Shown: positions 24,915 to 34,159, counted from the stretch's first letter. The stretch is 64,000 nucleotides of DNA from Lentzea cavernae (GCF_014653695.1 NZ_BNAR01000013.1:124001-188000); one strand, 5' to 3'. Notes: generated by a model from the sequence alone, not told the origin. Translations and numbers: made by a program.

Positions 24915-25970
24915 GTGCCGGACCAGGCGTGGTCGCAGTTCTGCCGTGCGTTGGAGAAGGCCGGCGAGGTGGTCCTGTCCGACGGGGCGCCGGACACCCC
25001 GCTGGACCGCGCGGAGGGGTACCGGTACCTCGCCCGGCTGACCCGCGAGATGCTCTACTCCTGCCTGGACAACGCCGATCCCGACTTCCCGCGCTTCCAC
25101 GAGCTCGACCTCGTGAAGATCGGCGCGGACAACCCGGACAACGTCTACCTGTCCGCCAACATCCGCGGCGACCGCACGTACCGGATCACCGGAACGCGCG
25201 GCACCATCGCGTACTTCAGCATCGGCTCCAAGGCCAACCGGTACGCCAAGGACGGCACGATGGCGTCGACCGGCGAACTGTCCGACGCCGACCTCACCGT
25301 CGCACCGGACGGCACGGTGGAGATCATCGCGAGCGCCTCGGAACACGAAGGAAACTGGCTCCCGCTCGCCCCCGACTCCACGGGTCTGGTGGTGCGCCAG
25401 ACGTATCTCGACCGGACCACCGAGATACCCGGTCAGTGGCACGTCGAGCAGATCGGCGGACCCTCCGAACCCGCCGCCCTCACCCCGGAGTTCCTGGCCA
25501 AGGCGTTGCAACGCGCGGCTCTGTCGGTGCACGGCACCGCGGCGACGTTCGCGCACTGGACGCGCACGTTCATGGCGCGCCCCAACGAACTCCCCGACTT
25601 CGGCCAGGAGATGTTCCAGCGGGCCGGCGGTGATCCGGAGATCTTCTACCTGCACGGGTACTGGGTGCTCGAGCCCGGACAGGCGTGGGTGGTCGAGACC
25701 GACGTGCCCGACTGCCCGTACTGGAACTTCCAGCTCGGCAACTGGTGGATGGAGTCGCTCGACCACCACCGGAAGATCACCGTCAACAAGCACACGGCGT
25801 CGCTCGTGAACGGCCGGTTGACGATCGTCGTGGCCGCCGAGGATCCCGGCGTGGGCAACTGGATCGACACCTGCGGCCACACCTCCGGCACCGCGTTGCT
25901 GCGCTGGCTCGGCGCGGCCGGACACCCGGTCCCGAAGTGCCGCGTGGTGCCCTTGGAGGAGGTTCGATGA
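24915..25970 (+). CDS. DUF1214-domain protein
   Basis: 351 residues. The C-terminal DUF1214 region has W-V-V-E-T-D-V-P-D-C-P-Y-W-N-F-Q-L-G-N-W-W and the N-terminal part the Y-L-A-R-L-T-R-E-M region. No signal peptide. GTG 24915 is preceded by GGGAGG, which decides it over an upstream in-frame ATG. First gene of a four-gene operon (DUF1214, sulfotransferase, SDR, SRPBCC). From memory, mycobacterial Rv3531c-Rv3530c-Rv3529c, in the KstR-controlled cholesterol region, has the same first three types. Role unknown. Confidence 0.7.
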   Translation: MPDQAWSQFCRALEKAGEVVLSDGAPDTPLDRAEGYRYLARLTREMLYSCLDNADPDFPRFHELDLVKIGADNPDNVYLSANIRGDRTYRITGTRGTIAYFSIGSKANRYAKDGTMASTGELSDADLTVAPDGTVEIIASASEHEGNWLPLAPDSTGLVVRQTYLDRTTEIPGQWHVEQIGGPSEPAALTPEFLAKALQRAALSVHGTAATFAHWTRTFMARPNELPDFGQEMFQRAGGDPEIFYLHGYWVLEPGQAWVVETDVPDCPYWNFQLGNWWMESLDHHRKITVNKHTASLVNGRLTIVVAAEDPGVGNWIDTCGHTSGTALLRWLGAAGHPVPKCRVVPLEEVR

Positions 25971-27115
25971 CGGTCACGACCGCGCTGAACGTGCCGGAGC
26001 TGCTGGAGAGGGCCGCCGCGAAGACCGGGCTCACCTACTTCGGCGACGACTGGTTCCGCGAGCCGCTGGACGTGCTGGTGCACAGCCTCAACACCGAGGC
26101 CGCGTTGTCCCCGCTGGGATTCGAGCTGACCAGGCACCGGCTGACCGCGCTGCTGTCGGACCGGCTGCGCCTGCGAGCGTTGCAACGGTCGAACCCCGAG
26201 GTGCTCGACGTCGAGGTCCGCGTGGCCGCCGAGATCTGCGGTCTGCCGCGCACCGGATCGACGCTGCTGCACCGCCTCTTGGCCGCCTCACCGCAGGTCA
26301 CGTCCACGCTCTCCTGGGAGGTCGCCTACCCGCTGCCGTTCCCCGGCGAGGGCCCCGGCGCCGAGCAGCGCAAACACCGCGCGCGGGAACGGATGCAGGT
26401 GTTCTCGCAGCTCTCCCCCGACTTCGGCGACCTGCACACCGTCGTGTGGGACGGGCCGGAGGAGGACGTGATCCTGCTGGACCGCACCTTCGTGTCGATG
26501 AGCTTCGACTCGTTCTACTGGGTGCCGACCTACGGCGACTGGCTGCGGTCCGCCGACCAGAGCCCCGCCTACCGCGAGCTGCGCGAGTGGCTGCAGGTCC
26601 TGCAGTGGCAGAACACCTCGCGCTCACTGCCGTGGGTGCTCAAGTCGCCCCACCACCTGACCGCCGTCGACACCGTGCTGGACGAGTTCCCGGACTGCAA
26701 GATCGTGATGACGCACCGCTCGCCGGTCAACGCCGTGCCGTCGTACGCGTCGATGGTGCGCGCGATGTCTTCGCAGTACAGCGACAACGCCAACCCTGTC
26801 CACATCGGACAGTACTGGTCACGCAGGTTCGCGCGGACGCTGGAGGGCTTCGCCTCGGCCCGGTCGGCACGCCCGGACCGGTTCGTGGACGTGCGGTTCG
26901 CCGACACCGTCGGCAGGCCCCTGGAAGTCGCCCGCGAGGTCCTCGACGCCCTGGGCCTGCCGGCCGGCCCCGCCGACGACGAGGCGTTCGAGACCTATCT
27001 GCGGCAGAACCGCGCCGAACGGCACGGCTCCCACTCCTACACGCCCGAGGACTTCGGCCTCTCCGAAGAACAACTGCGCCGCGACTTCGCCTTCTACTCG
27101 GAGGTCTACCTGTGA
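25967..27115 (+). CDS. Sulfotransferase-family protein (Rv3529c-like)
   Basis: 382 residues with the 5'-PAPS phosphate loop G-L-P-R-T-G-S-T-L-L-H-R-L-L (about 93-106), the S-W-E region and the 3'-phosphate helix K-S-P-H-H-L plus T-H-R-S-P-V. Start ATG overlaps the previous stop (ATGA). PAPS made by the nearby cysD/cysNC could be the donor and cysQ would clear PAP. The acceptor is unknown; a lipid or sterol is suggested only by the KstR-type box and the neighbours. Confidence 0.8.
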   Translation: MTVTTALNVPELLERAAAKTGLTYFGDDWFREPLDVLVHSLNTEAALSPLGFELTRHRLTALLSDRLRLRALQRSNPEVLDVEVRVAAEICGLPRTGSTLLHRLLAASPQVTSTLSWEVAYPLPFPGEGPGAEQRKHRARERMQVFSQLSPDFGDLHTVVWDGPEEDVILLDRTFVSMSFDSFYWVPTYGDWLRSADQSPAYRELREWLQVLQWQNTSRSLPWVLKSPHHLTAVDTVLDEFPDCKIVMTHRSPVNAVPSYASMVRAMSSQYSDNANPVHIGQYWSRRFARTLEGFASARSARPDRFVDVRFADTVGRPLEVAREVLDALGLPAGPADDEAFETYLRQNRAERHGSHSYTPEDFGLSEEQLRRDFAFYSEVYL

Positions 27116-27891
27116 TGCTGCGAGACGAGGTCGTGCTGATCACCGGCGTGGGCCCCGGCCTGGGCTCGAAACTGGCGGTCCGCGCCGCCGCGGAGGGCGC
27201 CAGGGTCGTGATGGCCGCCCGCTCGGCCGACGTCATGAAGCAGGCGGAGAAGGACATCACCGCCGCGGGTGGCGAAGCCGTCGGCGTCCAGTGCGACGTG
27301 CGCAGGCCGGACGAGGTGGCCCGGCTGGTCGAGGCGGCCGTCTCGCGGTTCGGCACGATCACGGGCCTGGTGAACTCGGCCTTCGGCCACCCGGGCTGGT
27401 CCGACCTGCTGGAGACGCCGGAGAAGGCGGTCCGCCGCTCGATGGACATCATCCTGTTCGGCGCCCTGAACGTGACCCGCGAGGTCGTGCCGCACATGAA
27501 GGCCGCCGGACGCGGCTCCATCGTCAACGTGGGCACGATGACGACCCGCAAACCGATGCGCGGCGAGGGCGGGTACGCCGTGGCGAAGGCCGCGATGGCG
27601 ACCGCGACCCAGTTCCTCGCCCTGGAACTGGGCGAGCACGGCATCCGCGCCAACCAGGCGATCATGGGCTGGCTCGACGGACCGGGCGTGCGCTTCTACC
27701 TCAAGTTCACCGCGGAGGCGCGCGGCATCTCCGAGCAGGCCGTCTACGACGAGATCGCCGCCCGCAACCCGCTGGGCCGCATCCCGACCGACGACGCCTG
27801 CGCCGGAGCGGTGCTGTTCCTGTTGTCACAGCACGCCTCCGAGGTCACCGGTGCCGTGCTGGACGTCAACGGCGGGGAGCACATGCCATGA
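27115..27891 (+). CDS. Short-chain dehydrogenase/reductase
   Basis: 258 residues of the classical SDR type: T-G-V-G-P-G-L-G cofactor loop (about 11-18), A-A-R-S in place of an acidic strand-2 end (so NADP(H) is likely), and the catalytic Y-A-V-A-K. The usual Ser before the Tyr appears replaced by Thr in G-T-M-T-T. ATG 27115 overlaps the previous stop by one base; GTG 27112 is also possible, with GGAGG 7 bases before it. Third gene of the operon. Confidence 0.85.
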   Translation: MLRDEVVLITGVGPGLGSKLAVRAAAEGARVVMAARSADVMKQAEKDITAAGGEAVGVQCDVRRPDEVARLVEAAVSRFGTITGLVNSAFGHPGWSDLLETPEKAVRRSMDIILFGALNVTREVVPHMKAAGRGSIVNVGTMTTRKPMRGEGGYAVAKAAMATATQFLALELGEHGIRANQAIMGWLDGPGVRFYLKFTAEARGISEQAVYDEIAARNPLGRIPTDDACAGAVLFLLSQHASEVTGAVLDVNGGEHMP

Positions 27892-28340
27892 CCCACCTCA
27901 TCGAGTCCGTGGTCGTGGAGATCGACGCGCCCGCCTCGTTCGTGTGGGACGTGCTGCTCGACTACCCGCACTATCCACAGTGGAATCCCTACACGCTGGC
28001 GGTGTCCACGACACTGGCCGTCGGCTCGCCGATCGACCTGACCCTGCCCCGCCCGGACGGCTCCGAGGGGACGTTCGTCAGCCGCGAGTACATCCGCGTG
28101 GTCGAACCGCCGCGGTTGTTGCGCTACGACACCGGGGACACGTTCCCCGGCCTGCTGGGCACGCGCGACCAGATCGTCACCCCGCTCACCGCAGACCGGT
28201 GCAGCTACCGGACGTTCGAGACGTTCACGGGCAAGTACGCCGACGCCGTGTTCGCGGCGCAGGAGAAGTACGTGAAGAACGGCTTCGACTCGGTGGCCCA
28301 CGCATTGCGCGATCGGGTCTTGGCGCTGCTGGGGGCCTGA
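27888..28340 (+). CDS. SRPBCC-fold lipid/hydrophobic-ligand protein
   Basis: 150 residues with the START/polyketide-cyclase pattern: I-D-A-P-A-S-F-V-W-D-V-L-L-D at the N-terminus, Y-P-Q-W-N-P-Y, a strand-rich middle and a long C-terminal helix after F-T-G-K-Y. These bind or cyclise hydrophobic molecules. ATGA overlap with the SDR gene places it in the same operon. It ends 3 bases before the convergent TetR stop. Confidence 0.75.
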   Translation: MTHLIESVVVEIDAPASFVWDVLLDYPHYPQWNPYTLAVSTTLAVGSPIDLTLPRPDGSEGTFVSREYIRVVEPPRLLRYDTGDTFPGLLGTRDQIVTPLTADRCSYRTFETFTGKYADAVFAAQEKYVKNGFDSVAHALRDRVLALLGA

Positions 28341-28343
28341 CGG

Positions 28344-28979
28344 CTACAGCATCCGCGACAGGTCCCGCAGCGCCGTGGCGATCTGCTCCCGGTGCCCTTC
28401 CAGGGTCTCGGTCGTGACACCACCGGACGCCGCCCGCGCCACGTCGTCCGTCGAGACCTTGAGCACCGCGCTCATCGCCGCGGCCTGCACGCGGACCTCG
28501 ACGTCCCCGGCCGGGCGCCCCATGCGTTCACCGAGCACCTCGGCGAGCGCGTCTTCGGCCCGTTCGCGCAACATCAGGTAGGCGGCGCGCAACGCACGTT
28601 CCTCCTGGGTGAGCCGCACGACCGAGAGAACAGCTTCGATGTCCTCGGAGGCGGCACCCAGCAACGGGCTGTAGGCCTCGCGCAGGTGGTCGATCAGCTC
28701 CATCTCACGCGGCCAGGCGCGCACCACCGCGCAGAACGCGTCCACCATCTTCGTGAGCAGCGGCTCGACGCAGCTCTCCTTCTGCGGGAAGTAGCGCCAG
28801 AAGGTGCGTTCGGAGACGCCCGAGGCCTGCGCGATCTGCTCGCCCGAGGTCGCGGCGACGCCCTGTTCGGCGAACAACCGGACGGCGTGCCGGGAGATGT
28901 CGAGGCGCTGACGCTGACGTTGCTCGTCGCTCACGGGCGGGCGGCCACGGCGAGGCTTTTCTGTCGCAACGTCCGTCAT
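28344..28979 (-). CDS. TetR-family regulator
   Basis: 211 residues. A basic leader K-P-R-R-G-R-P-P precedes the helix-turn-helix (A-T-S-G-E-Q-I-A-Q-A-S-G-V-S-E-R-T-F-W-R-Y-F). The C-terminal domain matches MftR-like TetR proteins. ATG 28979 is chosen over ATG 29000 as the helices begin soon after. Divergent from a P450-ferredoxin pair, with one symmetric site between them. Confidence 0.8.
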   Translation of the reverse strand: MTDVATEKPRRGRPPVSDEQRQRQRLDISRHAVRLFAEQGVAATSGEQIAQASGVSERTFWRYFPQKESCVEPLLTKMVDAFCAVVRAWPREMELIDHLREAYSPLLGAASEDIEAVLSVVRLTQEERALRAAYLMLRERAEDALAEVLGERMGRPAGDVEVRVQAAAMSAVLKVSTDDVARAASGGVTTETLEGHREQIATALRDLSRML

Positions 28980-29013
28980 CGGGCGATTTAAGCACGTCAC
29001 CCACCTGGATCAT

Positions 29014-29036
29014 TTATTGGCACCATCTGCCATTAA
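29014..29036. promoter_or_regulatory. Operator between TetR and P450
   Basis: TTATTGGCA and TGCCATTAA form a 9-bp inverted repeat (8 of 9 matched) around CCATC. It lies 17 bases before the P450 ATG and 35 bases before the TetR start, as expected for a shared repressor site. Confidence 0.5.
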
Positions 29037-29052
29037 GCGCTACGGTCGGTGC

Positions 29053-30267
29053 ATGAGCATTGACGCAGAGCGCCTGAAGCTGCCGTTGGCCAGGCCGAAC
29101 GTCCTCGACCTCGCTCCGCTCTACGAGGTGCTGCGACGCGAGGCGCCGATCGCGCCCGTGACCACACCGGCGGGCGACCCCGCCTGGCTCGTGACCCGGT
29201 TCGAGGAGGTCCGCCTCCTGCTGGGCGACAAGCGCTTCGGCCGGTCGCACCCGGAACCGGACAAGGCCTCCCGCATCTCGACCTCCGCCGTGCAGGACGG
29301 TCCGACCGGCGAGTACGCGACCGAGGAGGCCGACCACACGCGCATGCGCCGCCTGCTGACGCCGGCGTTCTCCGCCAAGCGGATGCGGATGCTGGGCGAC
29401 AACATGGAGGAGCTGGTCGACGCCTGCATCGACCAGCTGATCGCCGAGCACGAGAGGACCGGCGTCGTCGACCTGCACCACGGCCTCGCGTTCCCGCTGC
29501 CCGTCGCCATGATCTGCCGGCTGCTCGGGGTGCCGCAGGAGGACAACGAGAAGTTCGCGTCGCTGTCCGAGCGCATGGCGGGCACCGAGATCGGCGAGGA
29601 CGCGCACAAGGCGCGCGAGGAGTTCTTCGGCTACATGGTCGGGCTCGTCGAGAGCAAGCGCGGGGCGCTCGGGGAGGACGTGATCTCCGACCTCGTGCGC
29701 GCCCAGGCCGAGGACCCGTCGTTCGACTACGTGCAGATGGTCCGGTTGTGCGTCGGCCTGCTGTTCGCGGGCCACGAGACCACGGTCAACCGCATCGGCC
29801 TCGGCGTGCTGTTCCTGCTCACCGAGCGCTCGCGCTGGGACGCCCTCGTCGCCGACCCCGACGGCCGCGTCGACGCGGTGGTCGAGGAGGTCATGCGCCT
29901 CGGCGCCCCCGGCGACCTCGGCCTGCTGCGCTACGCGCGGGAGGACGTCGACCTCGCCGGGGTGACCATCCACGCCGGTGACGCGCTGGTGCTCTCCATC
30001 AACGCCGCCAACCGCGACGTGAGCGTGTACACCGACGCCGAGGAGTTCAACCCGGACCGTCCGGAGAGGACGCACCTCGGGTTCGGGCACGGCGCCCACT
30101 TCTGCATCGGCGCCTCACTGGCCCGCACGGAGCTGCGCGTCGTGTTCGCCGCGCTGGCCAAGCGCCTGCCGGAGATGAGGCTCGCCAAGGAACTCGACCA
30201 GCTGCAGGTCCGCGCGACGCTCACCGGCGGCGTGGCGGAGCTGCCCGTGACCTGGAGGTCGGCGTGA
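29053..30267 (+). CDS. Cytochrome P450 (class I, CYP105/107-like size)
   Basis: 404 residues, a typical soluble bacterial P450. I-helix A-G-H-E-T-T, K-helix E-E-V-M-R, and the haem loop F-G-H-G-A-H-F-C-I-G with Cys351. Overlaps the ferredoxin gene by GTGA, so its electron donor is encoded at its side. The divergent TetR probably represses both. Substrate unknown. Confidence 0.9.
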   Translation: MSIDAERLKLPLARPNVLDLAPLYEVLRREAPIAPVTTPAGDPAWLVTRFEEVRLLLGDKRFGRSHPEPDKASRISTSAVQDGPTGEYATEEADHTRMRRLLTPAFSAKRMRMLGDNMEELVDACIDQLIAEHERTGVVDLHHGLAFPLPVAMICRLLGVPQEDNEKFASLSERMAGTEIGEDAHKAREEFFGYMVGLVESKRGALGEDVISDLVRAQAEDPSFDYVQMVRLCVGLLFAGHETTVNRIGLGVLFLLTERSRWDALVADPDGRVDAVVEEVMRLGAPGDLGLLRYAREDVDLAGVTIHAGDALVLSINAANRDVSVYTDAEEFNPDRPERTHLGFGHGAHFCIGASLARTELRVVFAALAKRLPEMRLAKELDQLQVRATLTGGVAELPVTWRSA

Positions 30268-30458
30268 ACATCGAGGTGGACCAGGGCAAGTGCGTCGGGG
30301 CCGGGCAGTGCGTGCTGGCCGCGGACGACGTGTTCGACCAGCGCGACGACGACGGTCTGGTGGACCTGCTGAACGCGCACCCGCCGGCCGAGCGCCTGGC
30401 CGACGTGCGGCACGCGGCAGCGGTGTGCCCGGCCTCGGCGATCGCCGTCTCGGAGTGA
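30264..30458 (+). CDS. [3Fe-4S] ferredoxin partner of the P450
   Basis: 64 residues. C-V-G-A-G-Q-C gives two cysteines five apart with Ala-Gly where a 4Fe-4S protein would carry the extra Cys, and the last cysteine lies in A-A-V-C-P-A-S-A-I. This is the pattern of the 3Fe-4S ferredoxins that feed actinobacterial P450s. Start GTG overlaps the P450 stop. Confidence 0.9.
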   Translation: MNIEVDQGKCVGAGQCVLAADDVFDQRDDDGLVDLLNAHPPAERLADVRHAAAVCPASAIAVSE

Positions 30459-30464
30459 TCCGCA

Positions 30465-30498
30465 GGTGCCGGACCGGTGGTGTCACCGGTCCGGCACC
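30465..30498. terminator. Bidirectional terminator
   Basis: A perfect 15-bp stem (30465-30479 with 30484-30498) and a GTGT loop, between the convergent ferredoxin and cupin genes. Confidence 0.8.
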
Positions 30499-30501
30499 GG
30501 G

Positions 30502-30978
30502 TCAGACGAAGTACGAGTCGTGCTTGACCCGGAACGCGGTGAGGTCCTCCTGCGCGACCTGGCTGAGCTTCTCGAAGTACTCCTCCCGGGGCGCGCCCGG
30601 GGTGAAGAGCAGCAACATCTCCGCCGGCGCGTCGGAGCCGTTGTGGAACGCGTGCAACCCGCCTTGCGGCACGTACAGGAAGTCGCCCGGTCCCGCCTCG
30701 GTCCACTTCTCGCCGTCGTAGAGCTGAACGGCGCCGCTGAGGACGAAGAACGACTCCGAGATCGTCTTGTGGAAGTGCGTGCTGGGCCCCTTCGCCCTGG
30801 GCTTCATCATCACCCGGTACAGCCCGAACTCACCGCGCGTGGTCTCGGTGGTCGCGAGGTAGTGGATGCCGTCGCCCTCGCGGCCTACCTCCGGCGGGGT
30901 GGTCGCGGGGCGGTAGGTGGCGCTGACTTCGCCTTCTTCGCCGAAGTAGACCTCTTCCGGATAAGACAAGGTGTTCAT
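30502..30978 (-). CDS. Cupin-domain protein (quercetinase-like)
   Basis: 158 residues, one cupin: first motif G-P-S-T-H-F-H-K-T-I-S-E-S-F-F-V-L-S-G and second motif P-G-D-F-L-Y-V-P-Q-G-G-L-H-A-F-H-N, giving the usual two His, one Glu and one His as metal ligands. AAAGG abuts the ATG at 30978. Stands alone between two convergent or tandem genes. Substrate unknown. Confidence 0.75.
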   Translation of the reverse strand: MNTLSYPEEVYFGEEGEVSATYRPATTPPEVGREGDGIHYLATTETTRGEFGLYRVMMKPRAKGPSTHFHKTISESFFVLSGAVQLYDGEKWTEAGPGDFLYVPQGGLHAFHNGSDAPAEMLLLFTPGAPREEYFEKLSQVAQEDLTAFRVKHDSYFV

Positions 30979-31033
30979 CCTTTGCTCTTGTGCTTCTACG
31001 AAGAAGACACACCAGCCGCCGTGGATGTGACAA

Positions 31034-32635
31034 CTAGTTCTTCATCAGCGGTTCGACCAGCTTCGTCCCGTCCGCCTTGCCGACGAAGCAGTGGATGAGG
31101 CGGTCGGAGCTGCGGTACCCGTTCTCCGTCTTCACCTTCCACGCCTCCGCGGTCGGGACGATCACCCAGTACCGCAGGGTCTTCTCCTTGTCCTGGCCGT
31201 TCACCTTGTCGGACAGGAACGTCCGGGTGCAGCCGGTGCCGCCGATCTTCGTGAGCTCCTCGACGCCGGGGTACGGCACGTCCTTCTCGGTCTCGGTGCT
31301 GGCGAGGACGGTGTCGAGCAGTTCGACGTCGTGCTCGGCGTAGCAGCCGACGCGGTCCTTGCTCTCGATCTTGCGGACGTCCTTCGCGGGCACCCAGGTG
31401 AGGCAGGAGTTGCGGAACGCCATCGACACCGCGCCGTCCCCGATGTCGCCGCCCGGGCCGATCGTGAGGACCGGTTGCATGGCGGCGGTGCTCGCCGGGC
31501 CGTCCGGCACGCCCAGGCCCCAGCCGGCGAACATCGGCTTGAAGACGGTGAAGTACAACGAGATCAGCGCGCCCACGAGGAACAGCGGGACCAGCGTGGC
31601 CGAGAGGTTCAACCCCACCGGGCGCTTGCGGCGCGGCGGAACCGGGAAGACCGGGGCGGGGGCGAACTGGCCGATCGCCACCGGACCCGACGTGGGCCGC
31701 GGACCGGTGACCGGCCGGTGCACGCCCATCGTCGGGACCGCCACCGTCGGACCGCTGTGCAACGCGGTCGGCTGGTCCTCCCCCACGACGAGCGCGCGCT
31801 CGATCAGGCGGTGTGCCTGCGCGACACCGGGCCTGCGCGCGGGTTCGGGGTCCATCAGGCCGGTGATCAGCTCGCCGAGCGGCCCGGAGACGCGGGGCAC
31901 CGGCCGTTCGCTCATCACCGCGAGGATCGTCGCCGAGGTGGTCGGGCGGTCGAACGCGCCGCGTCCCTCCACGGCGAAGAACAGCGTCGCGCCCAGCGCC
32001 CACAGGTCCCAGGCGGGCGAGGCCTCACCGCCCGCGAGGCGTTCCGGCGCCATGTAGGCGGGCGAGCCGATCAGCGTGCCGGTCGCCGTCAGCCGGGGGT
32101 CGTCGACGGACTGGGCGATGCCGAAGTCGGTGAGCTTCGCGGTGCCCCTGCCGGGCACCATCACGTTGCCGGGCTTGACATCGCGGTGCACGACGCCGAA
32201 CGCGTGCGCGGCCTCCAGGGCGTTGAGCAGCTGTCCCGCGAGCGTCGCGACCGCGCGGACGTCCAGCGGCCCGGAGCTCTCAACCAGGGACTCGAGCGTC
32301 GGAGCGTTGATCAGCTCCATCACGATGAACGTCTGGTCGTCCTCGGAGATGAGGTCGTAGACGGTGACGACGGCGGGGTCCTGCAGTTGTGAGGCGATGC
32401 GCGCCTCGCGCAGCACCCGTTCCTGGTACACGGCGCGTTCCGCGGCCGGTACGCCTTGGGGCAGCAGGAGTTCCTTGACGGCGACCTCGCGGCCGAGAAC
32501 CGTGTCCTTCCCCAGCCACACGGCCCCCATGCCGCCGCGCCCCAGCTCGCGATCCAGCCGGTAGCGTCTGTTGCCCACCTCGCGCATGCGCGGCAGTCTG
32601 TCACCCGGTTCGGTGACGTACACCGGCAGCGTCAT
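31034..32635 (-). CDS. PknB-type Ser/Thr protein kinase, membrane anchored
   Basis: 533 residues. The kinase domain (about 24-275) has G-R-G-G-M-G (33-38), the Lys in V-A-V-K-E, H-R-D-V-K-P-G-N with D152 and D-F-G at 170-172. A Pro-rich juxtamembrane linker leads to one transmembrane helix (about 342-364) and a roughly 165-residue extracellular domain with four Cys. There are no PASTA repeats, so the sensor domain is of an unknown kind. The neighbouring divergent gene encodes a secreted esterase. Confidence 0.9.
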   Translation of the reverse strand: MTLPVYVTEPGDRLPRMREVGNRRYRLDRELGRGGMGAVWLGKDTVLGREVAVKELLLPQGVPAAERAVYQERVLREARIASQLQDPAVVTVYDLISEDDQTFIVMELINAPTLESLVESSGPLDVRAVATLAGQLLNALEAAHAFGVVHRDVKPGNVMVPGRGTAKLTDFGIAQSVDDPRLTATGTLIGSPAYMAPERLAGGEASPAWDLWALGATLFFAVEGRGAFDRPTTSATILAVMSERPVPRVSGPLGELITGLMDPEPARRPGVAQAHRLIERALVVGEDQPTALHSGPTVAVPTMGVHRPVTGPRPTSGPVAIGQFAPAPVFPVPPRRKRPVGLNLSATLVPLFLVGALISLYFTVFKPMFAGWGLGVPDGPASTAAMQPVLTIGPGGDIGDGAVSMAFRNSCLTWVPAKDVRKIESKDRVGCYAEHDVELLDTVLASTETEKDVPYPGVEELTKIGGTGCTRTFLSDKVNGQDKEKTLRYWVIVPTAEAWKVKTENGYRSSDRLIHCFVGKADGTKLVEPLMKN

Positions 32636-32680
32636 CTGACGGGCGCGAGCACCTCACGGCCCGGCTTAACGTCGCGCGGC

Positions 32681-34153
32681 GTGAGACGACTGACGAAGCT
32701 GTTGGCGACAACGCTGCTCCTGACCGGACTGGCGCCCCTCGCGCCGGCGTCGGCGAGCACCCCGAACTGCACGACGGTCGCGGTCACCGCACCGGCGGGC
32801 GCGAAGATCGAGTCCGTGGACGCCGTGAGCCGCCCGACGCACTGCGAAGTCACCGTGACGCTCACCCACACCGGCGACCACGTGAAGGTCGTCGTCGGAC
32901 TGCCCCCGAACTGGACGGGCAGGCTGCAGGGCGTCGGCGGCAGCGCGTACGCCGCCGGGGACACCGGAGCGCCGTTCGAGCAGGCCGTCAAGGACGGCTA
33001 CGCGGCCGTGACGACCGACGCGGGTGTGCTCGACGGCCTCAACGCGAGCTGGGCGCTGAAGAACGGCGAGGTCGACCGGACCCTGCTGACCAACTTCGCC
33101 ACGCGCTCGGTGCACGAGGCGGCCGTGATCGCGAAGCAGGTGGTGCGCAAGCACTACCAGCGCGCGGTCACCTACTCGTACTGGAACGGCTGCTCGACCG
33201 GCGGCCGCCAGGGCTACTCGGAGGCGCAGCACTTCCCGGACGACTACGACGGCGTCCTCGCCAACGCGCCCGCCGTCAACTGGTCCCAGTTCGCCGTCGC
33301 GACCCTGTGGCCGCAGGTCGTGCAGGGCAACGACGGTCACGTCGTCAGCAACTGCGTGCTCGACGCGTTCCGCGAGGAAGCCGTGCAGGCCTGCGACACC
33401 CAGGACGGTGTCGCCAACGGCATCGTCGACCGGCCCGACCGCTGCAGTTACGACCCGCGGCAGCTCATCGGCGCGAAGATCCTGTGCGACGGCAACGAGA
33501 TCGTGGTGACGAAAGCCGACGCCGACGTCATGCGCAAGATCTGGGACGGCCCCACCGACGAACGCGGCCGCTCCTTGTGGCCGGGCCTGCCGAAGGGCGC
33601 CGACCCGGTGTGGCTCGCGGGCACCCTGCCCGGCGCCACCGGCCCCGGTTTCCCGGTCGCCGCGCTGTGGGTGCAGAACTTCCTGCTGAAGCAGCCCGGT
33701 TTCGACACCTCGAAGCTCACCTACGCCCAGTACCGCGACCTGTTCCGCCAGTCGGTCCGCGAGTTCGACGACGTCATCGGCACCTCCGACCCGGACCTGT
33801 CGGCGTTCCGGCGCTCGGGCGGCAAGCTGATCACGTTCGTCGGCACCAACGACCAGCTGATCCCTCCCGGTGGCACGCTGAAGTACCGCGACCAGGTGGA
33901 GCGGCGCATGGGGTACGTGAACGACTTCTACCGCCTGTTCACCGCGCCCGGAGTCGACCACTGCTTCGGCGGCAACGGCCCGCAGCCCACCAACGCCCTG
34001 GGCCAGCTGGTCGACTGGGTCGAACGCGGCAAGGCGCCGGCGACCCTCACCGCCGCCACGGCCGACACGACCCGCAACCTCTGCCCGTACCCGCGGACCT
34101 CCCGTTACATCCACGGCGACCCGAAGACGGCGTCCAGCTACCTCTGCCTCTGA
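32681..34153 (+). CDS. Secreted tannase/feruloyl esterase-family protein
   Basis: 490 residues. A signal peptide (L-A-T-T-L-L-L-T-G-L-A-P-L-A-P-A-S-A) precedes a tannase fold: nucleophile motif G-C-S-T-G-G-R-Q-G, then the acid and His pair in T-N-D-Q-L-I-P-P and V-D-H-C-F-G-G. The Cys flanking the Ser and His (G-C-S and H-C-F) are the typical CS-D-HC disulfide of this family. It would cleave ester bonds of plant phenolics outside the cell. The start GTG 32681 has no clear ribosome-binding site. Confidence 0.85.
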   Translation: MRRLTKLLATTLLLTGLAPLAPASASTPNCTTVAVTAPAGAKIESVDAVSRPTHCEVTVTLTHTGDHVKVVVGLPPNWTGRLQGVGGSAYAAGDTGAPFEQAVKDGYAAVTTDAGVLDGLNASWALKNGEVDRTLLTNFATRSVHEAAVIAKQVVRKHYQRAVTYSYWNGCSTGGRQGYSEAQHFPDDYDGVLANAPAVNWSQFAVATLWPQVVQGNDGHVVSNCVLDAFREEAVQACDTQDGVANGIVDRPDRCSYDPRQLIGAKILCDGNEIVVTKADADVMRKIWDGPTDERGRSLWPGLPKGADPVWLAGTLPGATGPGFPVAALWVQNFLLKQPGFDTSKLTYAQYRDLFRQSVREFDDVIGTSDPDLSAFRRSGGKLITFVGTNDQLIPPGGTLKYRDQVERRMGYVNDFYRLFTAPGVDHCFGGNGPQPTNALGQLVDWVERGKAPATLTAATADTTRNLCPYPRTSRYIHGDPKTASSYLCL

Positions 34154-34159
34154 TGGGGA

